A stretch of 64,000 nt of DNA from CBDCFT01 sp965216365 (GCA_965216365.1 CBDCFT010000061.1:3964-67963), one strand, 5' to 3'; shown: positions 8,785-18,578, counted from the first letter of the stretch. Numbers and translations are program-made. The notes: a model not told the origin generated them from the sequence alone.

Positions 8785-9711
8785 ATGAACTGGGACCACT
8801 TACACACGTTTCATATTCTGTCAGAACGCGGATCGTTGACATCCGCGGCGAAAGAATTGGGAATTGATCTAACCACCGTTTCGCGCCGTATAGCAGCTTT
8901 AGAAGGCTCGCTAAATATAAAGGTAATAAGAAAAGAAAAGGGCCAGTTGGTACCGACGCGGGCAAGCACCGATGTCTTGAACCGTATTAGTCGAATGGCA
9001 GGCGAAGACCGCCAGCTGACGAATACACGCAGTGGGAAAAGGCAGGGTCGACGACCGGGGAGAAAAACTCTAATCTGTCAGACACCGTCCGTATTACATC
9101 GATTGAATCGCTTATTGTGGATTGCCTCGTGCCGGAACTGGCCTCGCTGTACAAGAATTACCCGAAAATCCATTTAGAACTTTTCGATTGTGAAGAAAAC
9201 GTTAGTTTTAGCAGAAAAAATACCGACATTGCGATTCGGATCGCAAAACCAAAGAAACAACAACACATTGTGAGCAAGCGCTTAACTCGCATAGGTTTTG
9301 CTTTGTATGGCTCAAAGCGGCATATCAAAATGAACAAGCAGCTCCAAAATCAACAGGATTGCTTTCTCGCTTACAGTGATGAGTATAGTCACTTACCCGA
9401 AATGCGTTGGATCTCCCAGTATGCAAACGGTAAAAAACTCCACAAAAATTATGTCGTCTAATGCGTCGGTCCTTTACGATTCCATTCGACGTGGTGTAGG
9501 TATCGGGATATTACCTTGTTATCGAGGGGATTCTGATCGATCCCTCATTCGTATGACGGGAAGTAAACCCGTTGTTACGCGTGAGGCTTGGTTAATGGTT
9601 CACAAAGAGATATCAACCACTAGACTGATTCGTAGCTGTGTCGACTGGCTAGAAAATCTATTTTTTCGAAAACAGGAACAGATTTCCCGAATTCGAGAAC
9701 AAAAGCCTTGA
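8785..9711 (+). pseudogene. LysR-family regulator, broken by two frameshifts
   Basis: Three overlapping frames together make one LysR protein. The HTH part starts MNWDHLHTFHILSERGSLTS and runs to about 9010 in the first frame. The middle part (VRITSIESLIVDCLVPEL ... HKNYV, about 9060-9455) is in another frame. The end (SSNASVLYDSIRRGVGIG, PCYRGD, to TGA 9711) returns to the first frame. It is a paralog of the intact gene at 9746-10630, with the same order of motifs, and the two converge with 34 bases between stops. Two shifts of opposite effect are needed, so no full-length product is expected unless these are sequencing errors. Confidence 0.8.
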
Positions 9712-9745
9712 TACTAAAATACTAACAAATCGATGTTGTAAATCA

Positions 9746-10630
9746 TTAGGTGATAATACCTCTAAGCAATGACTGCTCTTGTTCAAACAATTCTTGAACC
9801 CATCCAACAATGGTTCGGATTGCGGGATTGGAATGATAATTTGCAGGTGCTAGCAACCACGCCTCACGATTGACGATGGGTGTAGGGCCACTAATACGGA
9901 TAAGGGAAGGATCGGGATCACCACGATAACACGGTAATGCGCCGACTCCCAGTCCGACTTTGATTGCCATTTTCAATACACCCGCGTCGTTTGATTTAAG
10001 TGCTGGTTCCTTCTTCTGCATTTTTTTCTGCATCCATTGTGCTTCTGGCAACTTCGCATATTCATCCTCGTAGGTAACCCAATCCGTTTTTTTGTTACTG
10101 AACTGAGTCCAATCATTGTCTAGATGACTCGCGACGTACACTGAAAATCCAGTGTCGGCTAGTTTTTTGGTAACAATGTTTAACAAATTGGGTTTAGCAA
10201 AACGGATGGCAATGTCGGTTTCTCTTTTGTTCAAACTTAAATTCAGGTCAGTGCTAACAAACTGAATATTTAGGTTAGGGAAACGCTCTCGCAGTGGTGG
10301 TAGTTTTGGTACCAAGCAATCCATGACCAATGATTCCACAGCAGTAATTCGTACGTTTCCTGATATTTGATCGTCATGTACATTGGATAGATGGTCGAGT
10401 GACTGCGCTAGCTCAGCCATAGCCTTAGCTTTTTCATACAGACTGTGGCCAATATCAGTTGGGATGTAACGTCCCTCTTCTCTCGTAAAGAGACGGGCGC
10501 CAAGTTCTTTTTCGAGGGAAGTCAGGCGTCGGGATACAGTGGTTGGATCAATGGACAATTCTCTAGCGGCTTGGGCTAGAGTGCCTAGGCGAAAAAGAAT
10601 ATACAGTGTTTGAATATGGTCCCAGTTCAT
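9746..10630 (-). CDS. LysR-family transcriptional regulator
   Basis: 294 residues from ATG 10630. A start 20 codons further upstream is open, but MNWDH matches the paralog and the usual start of this subfamily (NWDD/NWDH). HTH at ~4-60 (LGTLAQAARELSIDPTTVSR), then a substrate-binding domain (NVRITAVESLVMDCLVPKLP ... VGLGVGALPCYRGDPD). The family acts as DNA-binding activators or repressors with a small-molecule effector. Target unknown; the noncoding region 10631-11062 in front holds an AAAGTGTT...AACACTTT inverted repeat. Intact copy of the broken regulator beside it. Confidence 0.88.
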   Translation of the reverse strand: MNWDHIQTLYILFRLGTLAQAARELSIDPTTVSRRLTSLEKELGARLFTREEGRYIPTDIGHSLYEKAKAMAELAQSLDHLSNVHDDQISGNVRITAVESLVMDCLVPKLPPLRERFPNLNIQFVSTDLNLSLNKRETDIAIRFAKPNLLNIVTKKLADTGFSVYVASHLDNDWTQFSNKKTDWVTYEDEYAKLPEAQWMQKKMQKKEPALKSNDAGVLKMAIKVGLGVGALPCYRGDPDPSLIRISGPTPIVNREAWLLAPANYHSNPAIRTIVGWVQELFEQEQSLLRGIIT

Positions 10631-10711
10631 CGCTGCAATTACGCAGACACAAAATGCAATAATGTTGTTATGTTTGTATTTCTGCAGCATATATAATTTT
10701 TTTTGTATTTT

Positions 10712-10745
10712 AAAGTGTTCACATGTTTCACTGTGTTAACACTTT
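10712..10745. promoter_or_regulatory. Inverted repeat between lysR and the signalling cluster
   Basis: AAAGTGTT (10712-10719) and AACACTTT (10738-10745) are perfect complements with 18 bases between. The site lies about 80 bases upstream of the lysR start in the 430-base divergent gap 10631-11062, so it may be an operator for LysR autoregulation. The remainder of the gap is A/T-rich with no gene that I can support. Confidence 0.35.
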
Positions 10746-11062
10746 TGTATACGGTGTCTACAATTTCTTAAGGGTACGATACGCGAACACAGCGATATTT
10801 GTGTGATGTTTCAACTGTAGTTCTGACTGCGTTGTGGTTAAAAATAAGATTTTAAGAACAGTAAGTTGTTGAGTTTTTGTGTGTAAAAGATCAGACATGG
10901 GGGTGTCATGATGGAAACGGCTTAACTTGCCGTTGTAGAAACCAAGTTCGACACGTTTAAGAGTCCAACCACGTTTAGGCGTTAGTGGTTGTGAATAAAT
11001 ATTTGTCGTCCTTGTGTCTGTCTAGTTGCAAACAGGACGCTAGTAAATTTTGTGGAGACTAC

Positions 11063-11602
11063 ATGATGTTAGGAATCAGAAAGCTGTTTAGGGGCCGAGC
11101 ACCCGACTGTCGACTAGGATTGTACGTGCTGTGTTGTATATTTGTTTTTCCATTGAAGGCAGAAGAACTACCGCCACCGCAAGATAGACTTGTTCTGATG
11201 GTGAGTGGAAACATTGGTCATACCACCAACGGTCAGTCCGCATTGTTTGATCGTACACAGTTGGAAAATATCGGAATGCGCAATTTGCGTACCACAACTC
11301 CGTGGACAGACGGTGAAATTAATTTTGAAGGGGTCTTACTAAGCGATCTTTTGGACGTTGTGGCGTCGCGTGGTGAGCAGCTACACGCCGCTGCTTTAAA
11401 TGACTATAGCGTTACTATTCCTGTTGGCGATGCAAAAGATTGTAATGTACTTATTGCCCTTAAAGCGGACGGAGAGTATTTGAGCTTACGCAATCGGGGG
11501 CCGTTGTGGGTCATTTATCCTTGGGTCGATAAATCAGAGTTGGATAAAAGTACACTGCGTGAACGATCCATTTGGCACTTACATTCAATTATCGTTGAAT
11601 AA
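11063..11602 (+). CDS. Periplasmic molybdopterin-binding-fold protein (Oxidored_molyb-like)
   Basis: 179 residues from ATG 11063, which has TGGAG seven bases before it; an upstream frame exists but has no ribosome site. A signal peptide (LGLYVLCCIFVFPLKAEE) precedes a small domain with the pattern seen in single-domain sulfite-oxidase-like proteins: LVLMVSGNIGHTTNG, FDRTQLENIGM, FEGVLLSDLLDVV, GPLWVIYPW. The usual cofactor-binding Cys is not evident, so it may bind a ligand rather than catalyse. It sits nine bases ahead of the histidine kinase gene, suggesting a periplasmic sensor partner for that kinase (inference). Confidence 0.65.
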   Translation: MMLGIRKLFRGRAPDCRLGLYVLCCIFVFPLKAEELPPPQDRLVLMVSGNIGHTTNGQSALFDRTQLENIGMRNLRTTTPWTDGEINFEGVLLSDLLDVVASRGEQLHAAALNDYSVTIPVGDAKDCNVLIALKADGEYLSLRNRGPLWVIYPWVDKSELDKSTLRERSIWHLHSIIVE

Positions 11603-11611
11603 ACACGTTAA

Positions 11612-14023
11612 ATGCGCCTTACTCTACTTGGACTCTGGGTTCTATTGATAGTACTGGTCGTCGCCAGCGTTTCGGGGCTAATCGCAGTTCGGAGCATGAG
11701 CATATCGGCCAGCGCCGAGATACCCTTAGATGCTTCCTGGCATGCCGGAGCGTTAGTCGGGGAGACAGCGAAACTGCTCTCTGAAGTGGGAATCATCAAA
11801 CACGATATTGAACATGGTCACCCAGCAGAGCAAGATAGCTTATCGTTTCGATTCGGTCTTATACACTCCCGCATTTTGACGTTGTCCGCTGGGGAGATAT
11901 ACGGGTTTGTCAGCACGGGGAACGATATTACGTCTCAGATTGCGTCGATTAACGAACAATTGCAAGAAATCGAAAAGTTCGTTGATTCTAGCGCTTTGTC
12001 GCTCAACGAATATGAACTACTGCATCAGTTAGTAAGCGTTCTTGATACACAAAGCAGGCAACTGTATTTAGCCGTCTCTCGATTCAGCCAACATGCCAGC
12101 AATGCGGTTGGTCAACAAATCAGGCAACAAAGTCAAGTTTCACTCATTTCGTTTCTTGGAACCATAGTGGTGGGATCAGCCTTGTTTTCACTGTCTCTTC
12201 TCGAATACCGCCGACGTAACCAGGTGACGCAGGAGCTATCCAAATTGGAGACCAATTACAGAACCTTGTTTGAAACAAGCGACTTGTTCATTTGCACGCT
12301 TGGCGCGGATGGCTATATCACAGATGCAAATGAAGCGTGCCGCCGTATTACAGGTTATAGCAAGGATAAGATCTTGGCTACGCATATTCGAGAGATCGGC
12401 ACACCCAGGGATGTTGACCGGTACAAAACACTGATGAATAAAATCATATCTGGCGAACTTCACGGCGCGAACTTCGAGTGGAAATACACTACCAAAGACG
12501 GCCAAACAAAATATGGTGATGTCTCCACGACAGGTATTTACAATATAGATGGTTCTTACCAAGGCAGTATCTCGGTGATTAAGGACATCACAGACAAACT
12601 CAAAGCGGAACGGGCTCTGCAACAAAGGGAATTCCAAAACCGAAAATTTAATTCTGCTTACTATTCGTTAATAACTCATCACCATATATTCCATACGTCA
12701 CCGGACAAGTCATTTCAGTCGATAATCTCGGCAGTATTAGAGGCTTTGGATTTGACACTTTGTTCAATTTGGTTTCGTGAAAAAGACAGTGGGTGCCTTA
12801 AGTGTCAAGCATCTAGTTTAAATGTCGGAAATCCGCCAGCCGTTGATCAATCAATGAGCAATAAGTTAATCGAGCAACTTGAGAAGGAAAAAACGATAAT
12901 CCTTGACGTTGCGAGCTGTGCCCGCACGATAATGCCGGTATTATTTGGAGTTGCAAATGGAAATGCGTTGCTCGTGAGTATTCACGCTGAGGATCGACTT
13001 ACCGGTTTTATCATTGCAATAAAGAAAGGCGACAACAACGAATGGGGGTTCGATGAGCAAAACTTTATGAATGTCATGACCACGCTGGCTGGTACGGTTG
13101 TTGAAACGGATACTCGGCGTTCTAGTCAAGCAGAACTAAAACTGCATAAGGACAAACTGGAAGAAATAGTGGAAACAAGAACCAGCGAACTAGTTAAGAC
13201 AAACGCACAGCTTAGTGAAACACTGTCTACCCTAGAGAAAACGAATTCACAACTTGTTCAATCGGAAAAACTCGCTTCTCTTGGATCCTTAGTTGCGGGG
13301 GTTGCACATGAGATTAATACACCTTTAGGTAATAGCATCACTGTGGCCACCACGTTAGAAGACAAAACCAAGGAATTTAAAGATGAATTAAAAACCGATG
13401 CTGTGAGGCGTAACACGCTGGAAGATTACGTTAACGATGTCAATACTGCATCCAATTTGCTTTCACGTAATTTATTTCAGGCCGCCCGTATGGTGGCTAG
13501 TTTTAAGCGTATTGCCGTTGACCAAACGAGTTCAATACGTCGTCAATTTAATTGTAAAGAGTTAACTGAAGAGGTGTTAATGACGCTGAGTCCGACTATC
13601 AGCAAGACAAAAATTCGCTGTGAAATCGATATTCCTGAATCTATAGAGCTTGATAGTTATCCTGGTGACTATGGTCAAGTGGTTTCAAATTTAGTACTCA
13701 ATGCGGTTACACATGCCTTCGAACAAGAGGACCAGTCCGGATTAATACGTATAGAAGCCAACATGGAGTGCGACTATGCAGTTTTCAGAATATCCGACAA
13801 TGGTAAAGGAATCCCTGAGGATTATCTAAAAAAAATATTCGATCCGTTTTTCACGACCAAAATGGGGTCAGGTGGGAGCGGCCTGGGACTCAATATCGCC
13901 CACAGCATTGTGAATGGGGTGTTAGGTGGAAGCATTACCGCGGATAGTGAAATGGGGAAAGGTACTGTATTTACCATTGTCCTGCCTCAAAGTGCACCCA
14001 TGAAAAAACAAGCGAGCAAATAA
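11612..14023 (+). CDS. Membrane sensor histidine kinase with PAS and GAF-like domains
   Basis: 803 residues. Two membrane segments (~5-27 and ~174-195) enclose a periplasmic helical sensor domain. A PAS domain follows (~215-335, RTLFETSDLFICTLGADGYI), then a GAF-like region (~350-505), a coiled coil (~508-555), a HisKA-type dimer helix with H566 in GVAHEINTPLG, and a HATPase domain with DNGKGIPEDY, DPFFTTK and GSGLGLNIA. It should phosphorylate itself on H566 and pass phosphate to a receiver. Followed four bases later by a receiver-kinase and then a broken receiver. Its phosphate target may be the receiver domain of the next gene. Confidence 0.88.
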   Translation: MRLTLLGLWVLLIVLVVASVSGLIAVRSMSISASAEIPLDASWHAGALVGETAKLLSEVGIIKHDIEHGHPAEQDSLSFRFGLIHSRILTLSAGEIYGFVSTGNDITSQIASINEQLQEIEKFVDSSALSLNEYELLHQLVSVLDTQSRQLYLAVSRFSQHASNAVGQQIRQQSQVSLISFLGTIVVGSALFSLSLLEYRRRNQVTQELSKLETNYRTLFETSDLFICTLGADGYITDANEACRRITGYSKDKILATHIREIGTPRDVDRYKTLMNKIISGELHGANFEWKYTTKDGQTKYGDVSTTGIYNIDGSYQGSISVIKDITDKLKAERALQQREFQNRKFNSAYYSLITHHHIFHTSPDKSFQSIISAVLEALDLTLCSIWFREKDSGCLKCQASSLNVGNPPAVDQSMSNKLIEQLEKEKTIILDVASCARTIMPVLFGVANGNALLVSIHAEDRLTGFIIAIKKGDNNEWGFDEQNFMNVMTTLAGTVVETDTRRSSQAELKLHKDKLEEIVETRTSELVKTNAQLSETLSTLEKTNSQLVQSEKLASLGSLVAGVAHEINTPLGNSITVATTLEDKTKEFKDELKTDAVRRNTLEDYVNDVNTASNLLSRNLFQAARMVASFKRIAVDQTSSIRRQFNCKELTEEVLMTLSPTISKTKIRCEIDIPESIELDSYPGDYGQVVSNLVLNAVTHAFEQEDQSGLIRIEANMECDYAVFRISDNGKGIPEDYLKKIFDPFFTTKMGSGGSGLGLNIAHSIVNGVLGGSITADSEMGKGTVFTIVLPQSAPMKKQASK

Positions 14024-14027
14024 TACT

Positions 14028-15251
14028 ATGGTTACAACAGATTCTATTCAAATTATCGATACGCCAGATTCACCTTCCCTAAGCCATGAAGAACATGCTT
14101 GGAAACTGTTAGTGGTTGACGATGAAGAAGAAGTGCATTTGTCCACACAGTTTGCGTTACGGAAGGTGAAAATCCTGGGTTCGCCGGTTGAGATTATCGG
14201 GGCATATTCAAAAAAAGAAGCGAGAAAGCTACTGAGTTCTACACCAGATATAGCCGTCATATTGCTCGACGTTGTCATGGAAAATGAGAGTGCTGGTTTG
14301 GAACTGGTGAGTGTTATACGTGAAGAGTTGGGGCTTAACAACGTAAGAATAATTCTGCGGACCGGTCAACCGGGGTACGCACCCGAACTTAAAGTCCTGC
14401 AGGAATACGATATTAATGATTACCGTACAAAGGAAGAATTAACAAGAACACGGTTAATCAGCATATTAACGTCTGCGGTGCGTGCTTATCAAAATTTGAA
14501 ACGTGTCCAGCAAATGGAACGATTGACCAGTGTGGCTAGATTAGCGGCGGGCATTACTCACGAAATCAAAAACCCACTTGCTATTATATTAATGGGCGCC
14601 GACTATCTGGAAGAGAGACTGAACAGGGGCGATCCAATCGATGCAGGCGTGATTAGGGAGATTCGTAATGCCGTATCTCGTGCCAGTTCTATTGTGTCGA
14701 ATGTATTGGACTTATCGAATGCAACAGAAATTGGACGAGAGCCTAGTGACATACAGAAGCTGATCGACATTGCAGTAAATCAGGTCAATTATCTAATCGA
14801 AGCTAACGAGGTGATCCTTGAGACTAATTGCGGTAATGATGTTCCTAAGATTCTCATTGATAGAGAAAAAATGGAGCAAGTATTCGTCAACATCATCACG
14901 AATGCATGTGAGGCTATGGCGGAAGGCGGCAAACTCGTCATTACCGTGCGGGTTGAAGTGCCCGATGAAAACCATCGAATTAGAAAGCAGTTTCCCGGTT
15001 CGGAATCGTTTTACCCACCTGGCGAAAAAGTGGTGCTTATTATTTTTAAAGATTCCGGCCCCGGTATTCCAAACAATATGCATTCGAATGTCTTCGAGCC
15101 GTTTGTTACCACGAACAGACGCATCGGTGGGACCGGCTTGGGTTTGTCCATTGTCAGAAATATTGTGGAACTGCATGAGGGCAAAATGGAAATTGTTAGT
15201 CCTCCTGAGGGGGGCACTGAGGTATTGATTGCACTAGGTATTGACGACTAA
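14028..15251 (+). CDS. Soluble hybrid: receiver domain fused to histidine kinase
   Basis: 407 residues, no membrane segment. The N-terminal receiver (~25-150) has the acidic pocket VVDDEEEV and the phospho-acceptor D81 (VILLDVVME). A HisKA helix carries H178 (AAGITHEIKNPLAI), and the HATPase domain has NIITNACEAM, DSGPGIPNN, and GGTGLGLSIV. Receiver-first kinases of this type usually take phosphate from a membrane kinase and relay it to a response regulator. The next gene (15267-15651) is a broken receiver, so the normal output partner at this locus is damaged. Confidence 0.88.
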   Translation: MVTTDSIQIIDTPDSPSLSHEEHAWKLLVVDDEEEVHLSTQFALRKVKILGSPVEIIGAYSKKEARKLLSSTPDIAVILLDVVMENESAGLELVSVIREELGLNNVRIILRTGQPGYAPELKVLQEYDINDYRTKEELTRTRLISILTSAVRAYQNLKRVQQMERLTSVARLAAGITHEIKNPLAIILMGADYLEERLNRGDPIDAGVIREIRNAVSRASSIVSNVLDLSNATEIGREPSDIQKLIDIAVNQVNYLIEANEVILETNCGNDVPKILIDREKMEQVFVNIITNACEAMAEGGKLVITVRVEVPDENHRIRKQFPGSESFYPPGEKVVLIIFKDSGPGIPNNMHSNVFEPFVTTNRRIGGTGLGLSIVRNIVELHEGKMEIVSPPEGGTEVLIALGIDD

Positions 15252-15266
15252 ACGAAAGAAACTCTG

Positions 15267-15651
15267 ATGACAAAGACGAAAGTATTAATTGTGGATGACG
15301 AAGAAGGATTTTGCTGGATGATAAAAAAATGATTGGAAGAGACGGGCAAATACGATGTATGCACCGAATCTTTCAGTTCACGTACCGTGAGCATGGCAAA
15401 GGAAGTCAAACCGGATGCGATTATTTTGGATTTTATGATGCCTGATATGGACGGCGATGAAGTAGTCGAGACTAAAAGAAGATGAAAGTACGGAATCGAT
15501 TCCGGTCATTTTCCTGACCGCGATTGCAATGAAAGACGGTAAAGAAGATTCACGGGTTGTAACTACTGACAGTAACATTGTACCGGCGAAACCTGTGTCG
15601 TCGGCACAACTAATGGACACAATCGACGAGGTGATAGTAAGAGGAAGGTAA
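15267..15651 (+). pseudogene. Stand-alone CheY-like receiver, broken
   Basis: From ATG 15267 the frame reads MTKTKVLIVDDEEGFCWMIKK, then TGA (15330-15332), then LEETGKYDV... including the phospho-acceptor block AIILDFMMPDMDGDEVVE. A frameshift near 15475 then moves the end (STESIPVIFLTA ... VPAKPVSSAQLM) to another frame, ending TAA 15651. Both lesions fall in conserved receiver segments, so it looks like decay of a single-domain response regulator. It lies 15 bases after the hybrid kinase. Confidence 0.75.
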
Positions 15652-15742
15652 ATAGACTATCCCCACCGATGATAGGTTTACTATATAATGGGGGTGTTAC
15701 TCTGTCCCAAGAAGGCGGGGAATTCAAACCTTAGAGATAAAT

Positions 15743-16273
15743 ATGGCCCAACTCACCCCAGGCAACGCTGTGCCCGAACTAAAGGTGAAAACTTTAGATG
15801 GATCCGTTTGGAATCTATCAGAGCAGACACCTGAGCATTTTACGATTGTTGTCTTTTATAGAGGACTGCATTGCCCGATATGCGCTAGCTATTTACCTGA
15901 CATAGAAAGCCGTGTTCGTGTATTTCGGGAACTCGGTGTTGAAATCATCGCTGTCAGTAGTGACGGTGAAGCACGGGCTAGAGGTATTAAAAAGGAGCTT
16001 GGTCTCGACGAATTGACGATAGGCTATGGCTTGAGTATAGAAACGGCTAGAGACTGGGGGCTATACGTGTCTCAGGGAATTGGTAAAAGTTCAAAAGGAA
16101 TTGAAGAACCTAATCTTTTTATTGAGCCGGGAATTTTTATTATCCGACCCGATCAAATCTTATACTCCTGTATGGTTCAGAGCATGCCATTTGCAAGACC
16201 ACAGTTTTCGGAAACCCTCGATGCAGTTCAGTTTATTATTCTCAACCGCTATCCGGCACGTGGTGAAGCATAA
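15743..16273 (+). CDS. Peroxiredoxin-like (AhpC/TSA) protein
   Basis: 176 residues, no signal peptide. Thioredoxin fold with FYRGLHCPICASYL; C44 and C47 form a CxxC pair of the peroxiredoxin-like subgroup. Members reduce peroxides or act as thiol-disulfide proteins in the cytoplasm. A -10-like TATAAT lies at 15684-15689, about 54 bases before the start; I see no convincing -35. Downstream lies a 500-base gap. No clear link to the kinase genes upstream, except possibly a shared redox theme. Confidence 0.82.
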   Translation: MAQLTPGNAVPELKVKTLDGSVWNLSEQTPEHFTIVVFYRGLHCPICASYLPDIESRVRVFRELGVEIIAVSSDGEARARGIKKELGLDELTIGYGLSIETARDWGLYVSQGIGKSSKGIEEPNLFIEPGIFIIRPDQILYSCMVQSMPFARPQFSETLDAVQFIILNRYPARGEA

Positions 16274-16777
16274 TAACGAGCCGATGAATCTTGGTAATGG
16301 TTCGGTAAACGGGGATTACAATTAAACCAAATACTCATTGAACTCTCCCCTACGGGAGCAAGATTGGTATCTGCTCGTGCTCCCGAAGAACCCTGCTCGA
16401 CGGGTCCAATTTACAATTGTTTACAATCCAGCTCATTATGCCGGATTGTAATACACTGTTAATTCCGGTATAACTAATCGTGCCCTCTTTTGGAGGGGGC
16501 GACTTACATAGAGTGCTTTGGTCTGTATGGGTCATTGCGCTTTTGGGGGGTCTAATTAGCTGTTGCCTTACTTTGGGGGTCGGTCAACACTATTTGATTT
16601 CGGAAACACGGGGTAAGTTGCGTAGTAGAGCTGCGCAACGGAACTGATTCACTTCCGTATGACACGCGGAACTGAATTGGCATTGGGGTAACTCTAAAAG
16701 TTTAGCCTTCACGTTGCGCGTAACTGGTTTTGATTTGTCAGAACGACAAATCTATTTTCGCATTTGTGGGGGTACAT
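16274..16777. other. Noncoding gap with several short hairpins
   Basis: No supportable gene. Visible pairings: CGGGAGCA...TGCTCCCG (about 16355-16387), ACAATCC...GGATTGT (about 16423-16449), GTTGCG...CGCAAC (16617-16639) and TTCCG...CGGAA (16653-16671). The first may end the peroxiredoxin transcript, although no T run follows. The last two lie in the likely 5' leader of the VWA gene. Confidence 0.4.
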
Positions 16778-18460
16778 ATGTGTACATGTAATTCTAGAGT
16801 TGGAAGGGGGTTATTTTCTTCTCTTTTCCTTACGTTTTTGATGTTTGGGGGGACGATCCAAGCGCAAGAAGTCGCAAATCCTGATTTAGTTCAATCTTGT
16901 GGATTGGATATTGCCCTTGTTCTCGATGAATCAGGTTCTATTCAGGACCAAAACGCGATCAATGCCGTTAGGCAAGCCTCGAAGTCTTTCGTTGGAGCGT
17001 TGAGTGGCACCGGTTCCAGCGTGTCTATTGTCGAATTTAATACGCGTGCAAGAACGGTACTTCCGTTAACTGAAGTCACGGACAGTTCCATGCAATCTTT
17101 TTACGATTACATTGATGCGACTTCGGGTAATCCAGACACGGGATACGATCCCTCGGTTTATACCAACATGGAACGTGGTACAAACTGGGAAGACGCATTT
17201 CGTACAACAGCTAGTAACCAATCCACACCATTACTGGTTTTTGTAACTGATGGTGATCCAACATTCTGGTTGGTGGATCCAGACAACACGGCAATAGGCG
17301 GTGTTGGTTATGACACAGGGAATAACAATGCGGTATCGGCGAATCAGGCCACACCGGTAGCAAACGCTATTAAACAAAACGGTACGCACATCTTGATGAT
17401 AGGTGTGGGTCCGGGACTTTCCGGCGCCGTACAACAAGGTCGGTTGATGCAAGTATCGGGACCGGACCTGGTTACGGATTTAGCGAATTTTGACCTAGCT
17501 ACGACGGATGTTATGGTTGTTTCGGATTTTGCGTCTTCGTTATCGGCCATTCTTCGGCAGATCGTTGTATCGCTTTGTGCACCGTCCGTTACTTTTCAGA
17601 AGTTGGCCAAAGATATTGGTGAAAGCGTTTATTCCGTTGAAAGTGGTTGGACCTTCTCGAGTACTGTCCAAACCAGTAACGGTACCCCAGTTGAATGGAT
17701 TACACCGAACGCGGGCAACACGGCCGCCGAACAATCCGGCCAGACCGATGAAAATGGTGAAATCACTTTTCATTGGGTAGCGGACAGCGATGTTGCCTTT
17801 ACCTGGGACGAAGATTTACAAGGCTTTTCCTTTGTGGATGCACAATGTTCGAAACGGACATTCGAAAGCGACGGTGGTCACGTGGATTCAACATTCGCCA
17901 CCATCCCACTGGAAACTTTCGTCGTATCCGACAGTGACTACATCTCTTGTGTGGTGAAGAACGAACGAGACATTGTTGTCAACACTTGTGACGACGGAAA
18001 ACCCGCCGGACTTGTGTTTCGTTACGACGGCTCAGGTGCTGAAGATGACACTAATTCGCAACTCACCAGTGAGCTAATTGTAGAAGGTGATCCGATGTCA
18101 ATGGACCCGGTGTTTATTGAAGCCTTCGATCACAAAGGCGTTGTATTGTTTTCCGGACAAGTTGGATTAAATGACACGTTTCAAGTTTCGGGAACAAAAC
18201 GGCTGATTCCGCCACGCATGCGTTTCTTGGTGTATGACGTGCAAGGTGGCAGCTTGCTGCAAACGGTACAGTTTCACACCTCATGTTCGCAACCTTTGAA
18301 TACGGGTGATTCCTTTGGTTCCATCGTACTAGTGGGTGAAACCCAGGTGTCTACTGGCGGCAACCCCGGCAAACCAAATAATCCCGATGGAGACAAACCG
18401 GAAAAACCGGGTAAATCAAAGAGTAAGAAGTTGGGCAAAGGAAAGGCAAAAAAGTCCTAG
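16778..18460 (+). CDS. Secreted von Willebrand factor A domain protein
   Basis: 560 residues from ATG 16778, preceded by GGGGG; a start 16 codons upstream is less likely. A signal peptide ends near IQAQ. The VWA domain (~35-250) has an intact metal-ion site: DESGS in LDIALVLDESGSIQ, a conserved Thr in the mid domain and FVTDGDP. A ~270-390 region resembles prealbumin-type surface repeats. The next ~130 residues (CDDGKPAGLVFRYDG...) form a second domain unknown to me. The tail is very basic, rich in Lys, Gly and Pro (KPEKPGKSKSKK...). Probably an extracellular adhesion or binding protein; the tail may bind anionic polymer. It lies between the kinase cluster and the second LPAHAQ gene. Confidence 0.8.
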   Translation: MCTCNSRVGRGLFSSLFLTFLMFGGTIQAQEVANPDLVQSCGLDIALVLDESGSIQDQNAINAVRQASKSFVGALSGTGSSVSIVEFNTRARTVLPLTEVTDSSMQSFYDYIDATSGNPDTGYDPSVYTNMERGTNWEDAFRTTASNQSTPLLVFVTDGDPTFWLVDPDNTAIGGVGYDTGNNNAVSANQATPVANAIKQNGTHILMIGVGPGLSGAVQQGRLMQVSGPDLVTDLANFDLATTDVMVVSDFASSLSAILRQIVVSLCAPSVTFQKLAKDIGESVYSVESGWTFSSTVQTSNGTPVEWITPNAGNTAAEQSGQTDENGEITFHWVADSDVAFTWDEDLQGFSFVDAQCSKRTFESDGGHVDSTFATIPLETFVVSDSDYISCVVKNERDIVVNTCDDGKPAGLVFRYDGSGAEDDTNSQLTSELIVEGDPMSMDPVFIEAFDHKGVVLFSGQVGLNDTFQVSGTKRLIPPRMRFLVYDVQGGSLLQTVQFHTSCSQPLNTGDSFGSIVLVGETQVSTGGNPGKPNNPDGDKPEKPGKSKSKKLGKGKAKKS

Positions 18461-18536
18461 CCTAAGTAACTTTACACGGAATTAGCAGCTAATTACGGTG
18501 TAAGGGAACTGGTTCCAAAGGACTGGACCGCAAACG

Positions 18537-18578
18537 GGTGGGGATCGGGCAGCGGATGCACGGTTCCCACCTTTTTTT
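18537..18578 (+). terminator. Terminator downstream of the VWA gene
   Basis: GGTGGG (18537-18542) and CCCACC (18566-18571) pair, and seven T follow. A second hairpin TTACAC..AATTAG CAG CTAATT..GTGTAA lies just before it (about 18471-18502) and may form part of the same transcript end. Confidence 0.6.

Noticed and set aside
9117..9711. Two separate small genes after the LysR HTH fragment
   Set aside because: Their translations continue the substrate-binding domain of the same LysR protein, in line with the intact paralog, so they are parts of one broken gene.
15330..15332. TGA as a recoded selenocysteine codon in the receiver gene
   Set aside because: The position is not a redox site, no insertion element is visible, and a second lesion downstream breaks the gene anyway.
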